A stretch of 47,958 bases of DNA, from assembly GCA_903927615.1 (NCBI GenBank), contig CAIYNU010000029.1, positions 1-47,958 of the forward strand. Reading direction: 5' to 3'. A program made the position numbers and the translations under genes. The notes under the pieces are model-generated. The model saw only the letters and a program-made list of their open reading frames with translations, was not told the DNA's origin and ran no database searches. Source of the stretch: an uncultured Rhodospirillales bacterium. Lineage in GTDB: Bacteria > Pseudomonadota > Alphaproteobacteria > Azospirillales > Azospirillaceae. Of this stretch, positions 34,582 to 45,054 are shown one piece after another (the stretch's first letter is position 1; the number at the start of each line of letters is the position of its first letter).

Positions 34582-34668
34582 GCGACTGGGGTGCTATCGG
34601 CCCTGCGGGCCTGGTGGCTGAGATCAAACCCATGGAACCTGTCCGGGTAATGCCGGCGAAGGGAGCGA
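34582..34668 (+). promoter_or_regulatory. TPP riboswitch (THI element)
   Basis: The leader contains the thi-box consensus in order: GACTGGGGTGCT (34584-34595), GGCTGAGATCAAACCC with the pyrimidine-binding CTGAGA (about 34618-34623), GGAACCTGTCCGGGTAATGCCGG with AACCTG and GGGTAAT (about 34634-34656), and GAAGGGA (34658-34664). The central variable arm is ATCGGCCCTGCGGGCCTGGT. The aptamer ends about 5 nt before the GTG start of thiO, and its terminal GAAGGGAG overlaps the likely ribosome-binding site. Control of translation initiation by TPP is therefore the natural mechanism. Confidence 0.95.
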
Positions 34669-34672
34669 CAGG

Positions 34673-35842
34673 GTGAGCAAATCCCAGAATGTCGGGACAA
34701 CCGACGGCCCGCGGGTGGCGGTGATTGGGGCCGGGGCGATCGGACTGGGGATCGGCTGGCGGCTGGCGCGCGCCGGCTGTCCGGTCACGGTGTTCGACCG
34801 GGGCGAAGCCGGGCACGCGGCCAGTTGGGCCGCCGGCGGCATGCTGGCGGCCGGAGTCGAAACCGAGCCGGGAGAGGAAACGCTGTGGCTGCTGGCGTCG
34901 CAAAGCCAGCGGCTGTGGCCAGACTTCCGCTATGCCCTCCAAGCCGACACCGGCCTGGACATCGGGTATCGCGACGAAGGCACGCTGGTCATCGCGCTGA
35001 CTCGCGACGACCTGGAGCAGTTGCGTTTCAACTATGAGTTCCAGCGCAGCCTGGGGATCGAGTTGGAGTGGCTGGCCGGCAATGAGGTCCGCCGGCGCGA
35101 GCCCTATCTGAATAGCGGCACCACTGCCGCGGTCTATTGCCGCCACGACCATCAGGTGGACAATCGGGCACTGGTCACGGCGTTGAAGCCGGCTTTGCTC
35201 AAGGCCGGCGGCGTGCTGCACGAGCACTGCGACGTCACCGGCATCGAGATCACCAGCGGCAAAGTCAGCGGCGTTCACGCCGGCGGGACGTTCCACGCGG
35301 CTGACGTGGTGGTGGTCGCCGCGGGCGCCTGGTCACGGGATCTGCCCGGCCTGCCCGAAGCGGAGCGGCCGCCGGTACGGCCGATCCGCGGCCAGTTGCT
35401 GGTGCTGAAAATGAACCCGGCCGAACCGCTGCTGCGCCATGTCCTTTGGGCGCCCAAGGCCTATGTCATACCTCGGCGCGACGGCCGGTTGCTGATCGGC
35501 GCCACCACCGAGGAGCGGGGCTTTGATCCCAGGCCAACCGCCGGCGGCGTCTTCAGTCTGCTGGAAGGGGCCTGGCGGGCACTGCCGGGAATTGAGGAAT
35601 TGGTGTTGGATGAAATCGTCGTCGGTTTTCGGCCGGGCAGCCGGGATGATGCGCCGATCCTGGGACCCACCGGGATTGACGGGCTGGTGATGGCCACCGG
35701 TCATCACCGGAACGGCATTCTGCTGACCCCGGTGACGGTGGAGGCGATCAGTCACTATGTGTTGACCGGCAAGGTCATGGCGGCCATTCAGCCCTTTCTC
35801 CCCGACCGTTTCCGGCGGCCGGAGCCGGGGGCGCGCCCATGA
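34673..35842 (+). CDS. thiO: Glycine oxidase ThiO
   Basis: FAD enzyme that oxidises glycine to dehydroglycine (iminoglycine) for the thiazole half of thiamine. A 389-residue DAO-family protein with the FAD fold VAVIGAGAIGLGIGWRLARAG and the ThiO segment AASWAAGGMLAAGVETEPGE. CRHDHQVDNRALVTAL, VVVVAAGAWSRDLPGL, PIRGQLLVLK and the C-terminal MATGHHRNGILLTPVTVEAI are also present. It starts with GTG at 34673 immediately after the TPP riboswitch. Its stop overlaps the thiS ATG (ATGA). ThiH, the anaerobic alternative, is not needed with ThiO. Confidence 0.95.
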   Translation: MSKSQNVGTTDGPRVAVIGAGAIGLGIGWRLARAGCPVTVFDRGEAGHAASWAAGGMLAAGVETEPGEETLWLLASQSQRLWPDFRYALQADTGLDIGYRDEGTLVIALTRDDLEQLRFNYEFQRSLGIELEWLAGNEVRRREPYLNSGTTAAVYCRHDHQVDNRALVTALKPALLKAGGVLHEHCDVTGIEITSGKVSGVHAGGTFHAADVVVVAAGAWSRDLPGLPEAERPPVRPIRGQLLVLKMNPAEPLLRHVLWAPKAYVIPRRDGRLLIGATTEERGFDPRPTAGGVFSLLEGAWRALPGIEELVLDEIVVGFRPGSRDDAPILGPTGIDGLVMATGHHRNGILLTPVTVEAISHYVLTGKVMAAIQPFLPDRFRRPEPGARP

Positions 35843-36051
35843 GCATGACCATCCGCCTCAACGGCAACACCGAAACGGTGGAGGCCAACCTCACCGTGCT
35901 CGGATTGCTGACCCGGTTGGGCATCGATCCCCAACGGCGCGGCTTGGCGCTCGCCATGAATGGGGCGTTAGTGCCGCGTCGGACTTGGTCCGAGGCCACC
36001 ATTGCGGCCGGCGCTGACGTGGAAATTGTTCAGCCGCTGCAAGGTGGATAG
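35839..36051 (+). CDS. thiS: Sulfur carrier protein ThiS
   Basis: A 70-residue ubiquitin-fold protein. The C-terminal Gly-Gly (EIVQPLQGG) is adenylated by ThiF and then carries sulfur as thiocarboxylate to ThiG. The N-terminal IRLNGNTETV strand and VLGLLTRLGI helix are typical. The ATG overlaps the thiO stop (ATGA). thiF is not in the window. Confidence 0.94.
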   Translation: MSMTIRLNGNTETVEANLTVLGLLTRLGIDPQRRGLALAMNGALVPRRTWSEATIAAGADVEIVQPLQGG

Positions 36052-36055
36052 GTAA

Positions 36056-38783
<2,728 letters not shown>

Positions 38784-38792
38784 GTCGCCTGG

Positions 38793-38830
38793 CCGGCGGC
38801 GGACGGATGTCCCGCCGCCGGACCTTTTCC
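38793..38830 (+). terminator. Terminator at the end of the thi operon
   Basis: A perfect 10-bp stem, CCGGCGGCGG (38793-38802) with CCGCCGCCGG (38812-38821), around a 9-nt loop, followed by ACCTTTTCCC. It starts 10 nt after the thiC stop in the sense direction. Confidence 0.75.
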
Positions 38831-38927
38831 CAACAGGTTGACGCCGCCGGTTGGCGACGTTCATGCTATTGCTGTACCGGACCTTGGCGGCGAATTCTCG
38901 CTGCGGTGACGGTCAGGAGAGGACGCC

Positions 38928-39737
38928 ATGCGCATTCGCCTGGGTTGCGAGCTGAGTTACGATTTCCCCAAGCCAACCCCAATGATTGTGATGCTGAATG
39001 TGCATTACTCCCGAGTCGGGACTCTGGAATACCCTGACCACCTGATGACCACACCTCCGGTTCCGATCCAAAGCTACCGGGATATGTTCGGCAACTGGTG
39101 TTGTCGACTGGTCGCTCCCATGGGGCGGTTTACCCTGGGGACCGACACCGTGATTCATGACGGCGGTCAGACGGATCCCATCGACCGCACGGCCGTCCAG
39201 CATCCGGTCGAAGAGTTGCCGTCGGACACGCTGATGTTTTTGCTGGGAAGCCGTTACTGCGAAACCGACAGCCTCTCGGAAGAAGCCTGGCGGTTGTTTA
39301 GTGGAATGCCCGCCGGTTGGCCGCGGGTCCAGGCGATTTGCGACTTTGTCCATCGCCATGTGGTGTTCGGCTACGAGCACTCCCGCGCCACCCGAACCGC
39401 CGCGGAAACCTATGCCGAAGGCCGTGGCGTCTGCCGCGACTATGCCCACCTGGCCATCACATTTTGCCGATGCCTGAACATTCCGGCCCGGTATTGCATG
39501 GGGTACATCAGCGATGTCGGCCTGCCACCCCCGTATGCGCCCAATGACTTTGCGGCTTGGATCGAAGTCTATCTCAGCGGCCGCTGGTGGGTGTTCGATC
39601 CGCGCAACAACGCCCCCCGGATTGGTCGTATCATGATTGCGCACGGGCGCGACGCCGCCGATGTGCCCCTGACCCATACCTTCGGACCGAACACGCTGGT
39701 CGGCTTCCGGGTCTGGACCGACGAACTGGCGACGTGA
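38928..39737 (+). CDS. Transglutaminase-like (cysteine protease fold) protein
   Basis: A 269-residue protein. The N-terminal half is the all-beta region of bacterial transglutaminase-like proteins (RLGCELSYDFPKPTPMIVMLNVH). The core begins near residue 140 with ICDFVHRHVVFGY, the nucleophile motif GRGVCRDYAHLAITFCRCLNIPARY, then YAPNDFAAWIEVYLSGRWWVFDPRNN and PRIGRIMIAHGRDAADVPL. In the transglutaminase core a His is expected in the H-A-W-x-E position; here it reads AAWIE. That may be normal for this subfamily or mean loss of canonical catalysis. AGGAGAGGA precedes the ATG. It is 9 nt upstream of nikR, so probably co-transcribed. Substrate unknown. Confidence 0.85.
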   Translation: MRIRLGCELSYDFPKPTPMIVMLNVHYSRVGTLEYPDHLMTTPPVPIQSYRDMFGNWCCRLVAPMGRFTLGTDTVIHDGGQTDPIDRTAVQHPVEELPSDTLMFLLGSRYCETDSLSEEAWRLFSGMPAGWPRVQAICDFVHRHVVFGYEHSRATRTAAETYAEGRGVCRDYAHLAITFCRCLNIPARYCMGYISDVGLPPPYAPNDFAAWIEVYLSGRWWVFDPRNNAPRIGRIMIAHGRDAADVPLTHTFGPNTLVGFRVWTDELAT

Positions 39738-39746
39738 GGACGCTGC

Positions 39747-40256
39747 ATGGAGCGGGTGACGATTTCCCTGGACGAGGACCTGCTGACGGCGTTTGACGAC
39801 CACCTGCGGCGCAAGGGGTATGAAAACCGCTCCGAGGCCATCCGGGATTTGGTGCGCCGCTGCCTTGAAGAGGACCGCCTGGCCGAAGGGCAAGCCGACC
39901 ATGTGGTCGCCTGTCTGTCCTATGTCTATAATCACGAACTGCGGGAATTGGCGCGCCGCCTGACCAGCGCCCAACACCGTCATCACGACCTGATGCTGTC
40001 AACCCTCCACGTTCACCTTGATCATGACAACTGCCTGGAGGTGGTCTTGCTCCAGGGCCACACCCCCGAAGTGCGGACATTCGCCGAAACCACCATCGCG
40101 GAAACCGGGGTCCGGCACGGCAATCTGCATCTGGTCCCCGCGGAGATGGTCCACAGTCGTCACCGGCATGGTCAGCGGGAAAGCCATGACATCGACCGAG
40201 ATACCGCCCCCGACGACGACCATCGCCCGCACCGCCATACCAGACCGACAACCTAA
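39747..40256 (+). CDS. nikR: Nickel-responsive regulator NikR with His/Asp-rich tail
   Basis: A 169-residue ribbon-helix-helix repressor that binds DNA when loaded with nickel and represses nickel uptake. The RHH domain is VTISLDEDLLTAFDDHLRRKGYENRSEAIRDLVR. The ACT-like metal domain has all four square-planar nickel ligands at E. coli positions shifted by one: His77, His88, His90 and Cys96 (HRHHD and LHVHLDHDNC). The last 35 residues (from about 136) are an extra tail rich in His (seven) and Asp, missing from the roughly 133-residue E. coli protein, possibly a nickel buffer. No nikABCDE, hydrogenase or urease genes are near. It follows the transglutaminase-like gene by 9 nt. Confidence 0.94.
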   Translation: MERVTISLDEDLLTAFDDHLRRKGYENRSEAIRDLVRRCLEEDRLAEGQADHVVACLSYVYNHELRELARRLTSAQHRHHDLMLSTLHVHLDHDNCLEVVLLQGHTPEVRTFAETTIAETGVRHGNLHLVPAEMVHSRHRHGQRESHDIDRDTAPDDDHRPHRHTRPTT

Positions 40257-40285
40257 GAGCTTCCCGCCTGGGTCTCCGGAGACGG

Positions 40286-43225
40286 TCAGGGCGGGGGGCT
40301 TACCATCATTTTTTCCACCTCACGCACCGTATCGGCCATCGCCGCGACCAGCGCCGTTGACAGCACCCTAGCCCTGTCACCATCCTGACAGGCGTTAAAG
40401 TCTTCGGCAAGGGCGGCGACCCGACGGCCGCCCAAATTACTAAACACCCCTTTGACCGTATGGACAAGACGATTGGCCATGGGAAGTTCACCCTGTTCCA
40501 TCGCGGCCCTGATTTGAGAGGCCTCGCTGGCGCTGCTGAGAACAAAATTCTGGACCAATTCATCAAAAGCAGCCTCCGGCATCAAGGATTTGATTTCCAA
40601 CAGCCGGGCATAATCCATCAACGGAACCAGACTATTATTATTTTCAGGAATTTTTTGTTTGGCGCGTGAGTGTTCACCCCCAATCATCGCCGATGCAGGC
40701 CTCCTTTGGTCATAACTGGCTAAAACCGCATCAACTTCGTGCCACTCGATCGGTTTGGTCAAAAAGTCGGTCAACCCCATCTTCATGTAGGCCGCCCGAT
40801 GCTCGGAAAGGACATCGGCCGTAAGAGCGACGATGGGGACATCACCAAACGGCGGGGGTAAGGTTCGAATCACACGGGTCGCTTCGGCGCCATCCATCAC
40901 CGGCATCTGCATGTCCATGAGAATCGCGTCAAATCGCTGGGATGCCGCAACATCATAGGCTTGCGCGCCATTCTCCACCGCCACAACCTGATGACGCCGC
41001 CGCTCAAGCCCGACTTTCACGATCATCCGGTTAACCGAATTGTCTTCGGCCAATAAAATGCGCATGGGTCGAACAACCATCGCCTGTTCCTGACCGACGG
41101 CCAGGTCTTCCGCCGCGCCGCGGTCGACCAGACAGGTGAAGTGGAACACCGAGCCCCGTCCGACGCGGCTGGTGGCCCCGATTTCGCCCCCCATCAGTTC
41201 AACCAGTCGCTTGCCGATGGCCAGTCCAAGTCCGGTGCCGCCGAACTTGCGGGTCGCGTCCGTCTCCACCTGGCTGAACGGCTGAAACAACCGTCCCAGG
41301 TTCTCATCAGAAATCCCGATTCCGGTATCTTCGACCTCGAACATCAGACGCAGTCGATGATCGACCTCCTGATGGCGCAACCTGATGGTAATATTCCCAC
41401 ATTTGGTAAACTTGATGGCATTGCCGATCAGGTTGCCCAAGACTTGCCTGACCCGTGTCGGATCCCCCTTGACCACCAGAGTGAACAGCGGTCCGGTGTC
41501 GACAATCATGGTGTTGCCATGTTCGTCAGCCCGCGGACCGAACAGCCGGATGGCATCATTGATCAATGTGATGACATCGAACGCCTTGTGCTCGAAGGTC
41601 AACTTGCCCGCTTCGACTTTGGAATAATCCAGAATATCATTCAGCACCGTAAGCAAACTGAGCGCCGACGTATGCATGGTTTCGATATACTGCCGTTGAT
41701 CGTCAGGCAATGTCGATTTTGATAAAAGATCGGCGATACCAATAATAGCAGTCATCGGCGTCCGAATTTCATGGCTCATCATCGCCAGAAACGCCGATTT
41801 CGCCCGACTGGCCGCCTCGGCGACTTTGGTTGCGGCCAACAGTCGCTCGCTTTCGGCCGCCAATTCGGCGGTGCGTTCACGAACGCGATCGGCCAGCATC
41901 GCCCGGTCATCAGCCAACATCCGAAGAGCGGCATTCCGTTCCATCACCGTCCGGCCGAGAACGATCAGCATCCCCACCATAACCAGCATGGTCAGAGCCA
42001 CGCCCAAAATCTGCCAGCGGTATTCCTCCAACAGAGTGGGTTTAAGAAAGCGAACCAGTGAATTGTCGGGCAGTCGGGCCAGCGATAGATGCCAGCGTGC
42101 CATCTGCCGCCCATCGTAAACATGGCGGAAGTTATTCCCCTGTTCAGGCCCGCCGCCCAGAATAACGGTGCCGATGGCCTGCCCCACCATTTCGCTACTC
42201 AGAACATAGCCACCGACGATACCGCTTCCAATCAAGGATTCCCATTGGCTAAACACCGGCACCGAGGCTCGCTCGGACAGGCGGGCGGCCGCATCGTAGG
42301 GCCGCATCCGGTGGCCGTCGCCATCGTCAAAGATCAGGAGATAATAAAGAATCGCCCCGGTGCGGAGCGTCGACACCCGGTCCAGCAGCGTATCCAGTTT
42401 CTGGTCGAGCAGGTAATCGACGGAGATTGACGGCGGCAGGTTTTCGACCGCTTTCCGGAATGCCGAAATGCGGACGCGGCCCGAGGGGCTGAGCGTCTCC
42501 CCGGTCACAACAATGCGCTTGGCACCACTGACCGCCAGGGCATCCCGCACCGACGTCCCATAATCGGACTGCGCCAAAATAATTTTCGCGCTGTCATCGG
42601 CCTGTTTCAGCGACCCAACATCGGTGGTCGAAATCTCGACATAGATGCGCTGGGCCGTGCCAAAGGCCTCCCGGTGTCTGGCGACAAACGATGCCGCCGG
42701 CCAGCCCTGCCCGACCACCGCGTCGAAGTGGATGCCGGCATACTTCACGGCAATAAAAGCCGTCAAACCCCGTTCGACATCGGGCGGTGACAAGCGCGCG
42801 CCATCGAGATACTCGAAATACAGGTTATGCCGTCCGGATCGATAGCTCAGAACCGTATCCAAGCCATCTTCCGTTTCCATCTGGCTGGGCAAATCTTTCG
42901 ATTGAGAACTAATAAATAGGACATTAAGCGGTCGGTCGCCTGCCATGGCGACTGCAGATCCGACCACCATGGCAACAACGATCGTGGTACCGATTACCAA
43001 CCCTTGCAACCATAAGAACCGGCCTCCGCTCGATGAAGACCTCCGCTGTTTTTCGCCGTTTTTCCATTGAAAAATATTTAAAACGCGCGCGACATTATAG
43101 AATTCTGAGCAGAGCAGCCCAATGATACCCAACACCGAACAAAAGTGGGATATCACCATTAAGCTTCTCGTTCGACACAACGCGGTCGCACTCAATACGT
43201 ATGCGTTCCCACTGCGACCGGGCAT
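40286..43225 (-). CDS. Hybrid sensor kinase with ABC-substrate-binding-type sensor, receiver and HPt
   Basis: A 979-residue multi-domain kinase. It has a hydrophobic N-terminal segment (about 70-95), a periplasmic sensor of about 300 residues (97-400) resembling ABC-transporter substrate-binding domains (PLNVLFISSQSKDLPSQ, HFDAVVGQGWPAASFV, GAKRIVVTGE, PYDAAARLSERASVPVFSQWESLIGSGIVGGYVLS), and a second membrane helix (403-424). A coiled coil and HisKA follow (His485 in MMSHEIRTPM), then HATPase (Asn602, DTGIGI at 633-638, GTGLGL), a receiver (Asp771 in LMDMQMPVMDG, Lys824 in FLTKPIEW) and an HPt domain with His922 in HTVKGVFSN. This is a complete phosphorelay lacking only the final regulator. 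The start is uncertain: ATG 43225 or 43159, or a later TTG near 43009, since a TATAAT box sits inside the N-terminal part. Confidence 0.9.
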   Translation of the reverse strand: MPGRSGNAYVLSATALCRTRSLMVISHFCSVLGIIGLLCSEFYNVARVLNIFQWKNGEKQRRSSSSGGRFLWLQGLVIGTTIVVAMVVGSAVAMAGDRPLNVLFISSQSKDLPSQMETEDGLDTVLSYRSGRHNLYFEYLDGARLSPPDVERGLTAFIAVKYAGIHFDAVVGQGWPAASFVARHREAFGTAQRIYVEISTTDVGSLKQADDSAKIILAQSDYGTSVRDALAVSGAKRIVVTGETLSPSGRVRISAFRKAVENLPPSISVDYLLDQKLDTLLDRVSTLRTGAILYYLLIFDDGDGHRMRPYDAAARLSERASVPVFSQWESLIGSGIVGGYVLSSEMVGQAIGTVILGGGPEQGNNFRHVYDGRQMARWHLSLARLPDNSLVRFLKPTLLEEYRWQILGVALTMLVMVGMLIVLGRTVMERNAALRMLADDRAMLADRVRERTAELAAESERLLAATKVAEAASRAKSAFLAMMSHEIRTPMTAIIGIADLLSKSTLPDDQRQYIETMHTSALSLLTVLNDILDYSKVEAGKLTFEHKAFDVITLINDAIRLFGPRADEHGNTMIVDTGPLFTLVVKGDPTRVRQVLGNLIGNAIKFTKCGNITIRLRHQEVDHRLRLMFEVEDTGIGISDENLGRLFQPFSQVETDATRKFGGTGLGLAIGKRLVELMGGEIGATSRVGRGSVFHFTCLVDRGAAEDLAVGQEQAMVVRPMRILLAEDNSVNRMIVKVGLERRRHQVVAVENGAQAYDVAASQRFDAILMDMQMPVMDGAEATRVIRTLPPPFGDVPIVALTADVLSEHRAAYMKMGLTDFLTKPIEWHEVDAVLASYDQRRPASAMIGGEHSRAKQKIPENNNSLVPLMDYARLLEIKSLMPEAAFDELVQNFVLSSASEASQIRAAMEQGELPMANRLVHTVKGVFSNLGGRRVAALAEDFNACQDGDRARVLSTALVAAMADTVREVEKMMVSPPP
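43094..43122 (-). promoter_or_regulatory. Candidate promoter for the hybrid kinase
   Basis: Read on the minus strand: TTGGGC (43117-43122) and a perfect TATAAT (43094-43099) separated by 17 nt. It lies within the first 45 codons of the longest kinase reading frame, which suggests either an internal start or a translation start further downstream. The -35 matches the consensus only in TTG. Confidence 0.35.
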
Positions 43226-43238
43226 TGCTCACCGTGTC

Positions 43239-43255
43239 AATTATTGGAAATAATT
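43239..43255. promoter_or_regulatory. Inverted repeat AATTATT-GGA-AATAATT upstream of the kinase
   Basis: A perfect 7+7 inverted repeat with a GGA centre in an unusually AT-rich 190-nt gap (43226-43418), 14 nt upstream of the first kinase ATG. A regulator-binding dyad is possible; nothing else in the gap supports a gene. Confidence 0.35.
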
Positions 43256-43418
43256 CGGTTGATGCTTAATTAACATTTTTGCGGCGACCGATGGGATGCG
43301 ACGGTTTGTCTCACTGCCACCGGCAAGCCAAGAGCATGGCCCATCAGATAATCCCGAGCATTCTACTAATGATGGCATTGTAAGCAGTTCCATTCACCGT
43401 TAAGCATGTTTAAGCGAT

Positions 43419-44078
43419 TCACATCATTTTAGAGTCATAATCATTATCTCGTTCAAGTTGCTTTCTGCATGGAGGAACCCATATCAGGTGCGGTCTTTGG
43501 CCTGTGCTTTTCTTTTCCCATACGAGCCAGGCATAGCCGGTCGCCGTCGATGCTTTTCGATCCAAACGACCTTTGACCATCGGAACGCGCTCGGCAAATT
43601 GGGCAAACTTGGTTGGCGGTGTGTTCTCGAACAGATTGCGATACCTGCCGACACTTTCGATGAATACGGTGCGGGCCAAAATAGCGACACCCTCTCTGGC
43701 GATCTCAAGAGCACGGATCGTGAATTCTTCGCTCAGGCGGAATGGCGGATTGGTGATGACCCAATCGACCGAGTTGACATCGAAGGGAAATGTAAGAAAG
43801 TCACGGCAAGGGCCATATCCATAATCAAAAGCATCCGAATATAGGACAATGCCAAAATATTCTTTAATAACGCGCGCCATATGTCCAGCGCCGCAAGCCG
43901 GCTCCAGGCAGGTTTTGTCCCTCAAGGCCCGCGGATTATCCAGGACATATTCCATCAGCGCGCGCGTCGCCCACGGCGGCGTCGGGAAATCATCGGGGCT
44001 ATTTCCAGCCTCATAACGCTGCGCCATAACGGCATGCGACTTGTTCTGCATCGGATGCCTGGCCAGAAATTTGCTCAT
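43419..44078 (-). CDS. Adenine-type DNA methyltransferase-like protein
   Basis: A 219-residue class-I methyltransferase. Motif I is CLEPACGAGHMARVI (about 57-71, SAM-binding) and the catalytic motif IV is TNPPF (109-113), as in N6-adenine/N4-cytosine enzymes. The N-terminal NSPDDFPTPPWATRALMEYVL is typical of phage or island-borne methyltransferases. The C-terminal part (from GRLDRKASTATGYAWLVWEKK) is short, so target recognition is limited. AAAGGA lies 6 nt before the ATG 44078. Codon use is more AT-rich than the flanking core genes. No restriction endonuclease is adjacent. It points away from the DUF4337 and second methyltransferase genes, with a 292-nt gap that shows no gene. Non-DNA substrates cannot be excluded. 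Confidence 0.8.
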   Translation of the reverse strand: MSKFLARHPMQNKSHAVMAQRYEAGNSPDDFPTPPWATRALMEYVLDNPRALRDKTCLEPACGAGHMARVIKEYFGIVLYSDAFDYGYGPCRDFLTFPFDVNSVDWVITNPPFRLSEEFTIRALEIAREGVAILARTVFIESVGRYRNLFENTPPTKFAQFAERVPMVKGRLDRKASTATGYAWLVWEKKSTGQRPHLIWVPPCRKQLERDNDYDSKMM

Positions 44079-44370
44079 TGCAGTCCTTTTGACGAAATCC
44101 GGTTGGCGGTCGCCGACACCGCAAGCGATATCCTCGGCCCCACGAGGTTGATCAGGGACTGGCCGGTAAGATTGGCGGCCTCGGTATCCACTTTGCCAGA
44201 CTCATGATGGATCGGGTAGACTGCCGACCGGATGGCCACCTTAACCGGCGTCAGCCTTCCCGGCGCACCAACCCGACCGCAAGAGTGCCCGCGCCGCGCT
44301 CACCTGAGAGGGCGAACAAGGCGAGGGGCCGCGCCACCTGATACCATCTGATGGGGAGACAAGAAAACCG

Positions 44371-45033
44371 ATGGAAGCCACCGAAATACATGAAGCCGTG
44401 ACCGAAATCCAGGAAGGCGAGGACGAGCAACCCGCCGCTCTGCCCCGCGCCGATCATTCCCAAGACGCCCATCATGACCATCACGAAGCCCAATCGCGCC
44501 AGTGGGTCGCCATATTCATATCTGTACTGGCCGTCATTCTTGCCATCACCACCATGGCCGGCGGCAATGTTGCGCATGACATCATGAATGCAAATATTGT
44601 TGCCAGCGATACCTACGCCTTTTATCAATCCAAAGTCATTCGCCAAACCGACTTCCGGCTGGCTGCCGACCAATTGACCGCCATCAAAGCCTCGGCACTC
44701 TGGCTGCCGGCATCGGCTGAGGCGGCGATCGACGAGCGGCTCAAGACCTACAACGCCGCCATTGCCAAATACGAATCGGAACCCGGAACGGGCGACGGGA
44801 AAGTGGAGTTACTCGCCAAGGCGCGCCAATACGAGGCAATTCGAGATTACGCTGCTCGACAGGATCCTTTTCTCGACTACGCCGAGGCCTTATTACAAAT
44901 CGCCATCGTACTCGCTTCGGCCAGTATTGTTGCGCGCCGTCGTTGGGTGCTGGTTCTGTCCTACCTGTTTGCCACCAGCGGGGTGCTACTTCTGTTCAAC
45001 GCCTTTACCTTGTTGGTTGACCTGCAGCTTTAG
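44371..45033 (+). CDS. DUF4337 membrane protein
   Basis: A 220-residue protein of unknown function. An acidic/His-rich cytoplasmic start (TEIHEAVTEIQEGEDEQPAALPRADHSQDAHHDHHEAQ) precedes a first membrane helix (WVAIFISVLAVILAITTMAG). A conserved soluble loop follows (IVASDTYAFYQSKVIRQTDFRLAADQL and ARQYEAIRDYAARQDPFLDYAEALLQIAIVLASASIVA), then two more helices (the last WVLVLSYLFATSGVLLLFNAFTLL). The WAFYQSK-like NxYAFYQAK signature is that of DUF4337. GGGGAG lies upstream of the ATG 44371 at a long spacing. It is 21 nt upstream of the second methyltransferase gene on the same strand. Confidence 0.85.
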   Translation: MEATEIHEAVTEIQEGEDEQPAALPRADHSQDAHHDHHEAQSRQWVAIFISVLAVILAITTMAGGNVAHDIMNANIVASDTYAFYQSKVIRQTDFRLAADQLTAIKASALWLPASAEAAIDERLKTYNAAIAKYESEPGTGDGKVELLAKARQYEAIRDYAARQDPFLDYAEALLQIAIVLASASIVARRRWVLVLSYLFATSGVLLLFNAFTLLVDLQL

Positions 45034-45054
45034 CCGGACTTTTCAAGGAACCCC

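Noticed and set aside
40861-40875. tRNA T-arm-like GGTTCGAATC
   Set aside because: It lies inside the receiver domain of the hybrid kinase, and no acceptor stem or anticodon arm can be drawn around it. A similar GGGTTCGAAGC at 13566 fails the same test.
44251-44673. Minus-strand 140-codon frame overlapping the DUF4337 gene
   Set aside because: Antisense to a protein with clear membrane helices and a family signature; no ribosome-binding site.
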